DNA from: Cristatella mucedo
Lineage: Eukaryota; Bryozoa; Phylactolaemata; Cristatellidae
Reading direction: 5' to 3'
Length of the DNA stretch: 64,000 nucleotides
Assembly: GCA_009760855.2 (NCBI GenBank)
Contig: WPIO01000003.1
Location: forward strand, 14,120,001-14,184,000
Each line of letters starts with the position of its first letter. Positions within the stretch are counted from its first letter, which is position 1. Below the pieces are notes generated by a model that saw only the letters and a list, made by a program, of their open reading frames with translations, had not been told where the DNA came from and did no database searches. Shown here one piece after another: positions 63,933-64,000 of the stretch. The translations under genes were made by a program, and so were the position numbers.

Positions 63933-64000
63933 GTAAGAGTTTGTGATGAGCCACACTTTCCAGTGGCCACTGAGACAGTTGCAGCAGCAGTAGCAGCTGA

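Larger units (their letters stand above)
62797..63823 (+). other. Intron 52 (1.0 kb)
   Basis: It has a C tract followed by seven CAG units at 62849-62880 and a degenerate reverse-strand SINE at 63176-63300. The CAG block opens a frame but lies after a clear exon 52 donor. Confidence 0.6.

Overview
The window is eukaryotic nuclear DNA from an animal, most likely a bilaterian invertebrate. It has short coding exons with GT-AG boundaries, long introns full of L2/CR1-type LINE pieces, tRNA-derived SINEs, a hAT MITE and microsatellites. I cannot name the species. The protein type and the PKA-type linker make a lophotrochozoan (for example a mollusc-like animal) plausible, but that is inference.

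One gene fills the window on the + strand. I placed 53 consecutive exons between 228 and 63932, and their reading phases agree at every junction (8141 coding nt, about 2713 residues). It is an internal piece of a giant twitchin/titin-family sarcomere protein. Neither the start codon, the stop codon nor the kinase domain typical of the family is present, so the gene continues past both ends.

Layout. 228-21434 (exons 1-8): the end of one Ig domain, then three Ig domains. 21703-27368 (exons 9-11): a hydrophilic Ser/Pro/Lys-rich linker that runs into the next Ig. 27242-27726: an Ig without the usual Cys and Trp. 28057-32536 (exons 13-15): a second linker with an LDF/ILK motif, an acidic EEDVDW motif and three basic-Ser sites, the last being RRASLAEIIPDWP. 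34579-39667 (exons 16-22): five Ig domains. 39942-63932 (exons 23-53): Fn-Fn-Ig-Fn-Fn-Ig-Fn-Fn-Fn-Ig-Fn-Fn-Ig-Fn-Fn-Fn-Ig(start). Junctions between domains are nearly always phase 1. Introns inside domains are phase 0, 1 or 2. Exons are sparse up to about 38 kb (19 exons) and dense afterwards (34 exons).

The introns hold two L2/CR1-like LINE families. Family A has an ACATT-repeat tail and family B an ATT-repeat tail. One copy of B sits inside a copy of A. The longest A copy (21958-24716, minus strand) carries endonuclease and reverse-transcriptase remnants with stops, frameshifts and YADN in place of YADD. There are two SINE families: one joins a tRNA-like head to the family B LINE tail, the other is a tRNA-derived family in at least ten copies. 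Other items are a 186-bp hAT MITE with an 8-bp target duplication that looks like the horizontally spread SPIN/URR1 group, a large inverted repeat at 32.8-33.8 kb with a third copy inside a LINE at 37.5 kb, a near-identical inverted pair flanking exon 4, and a 51-bp tandem repeat.

All exon limits come from reading the sequence by eye (homology pattern, GT/AG and phase). No transcript or database search was available.
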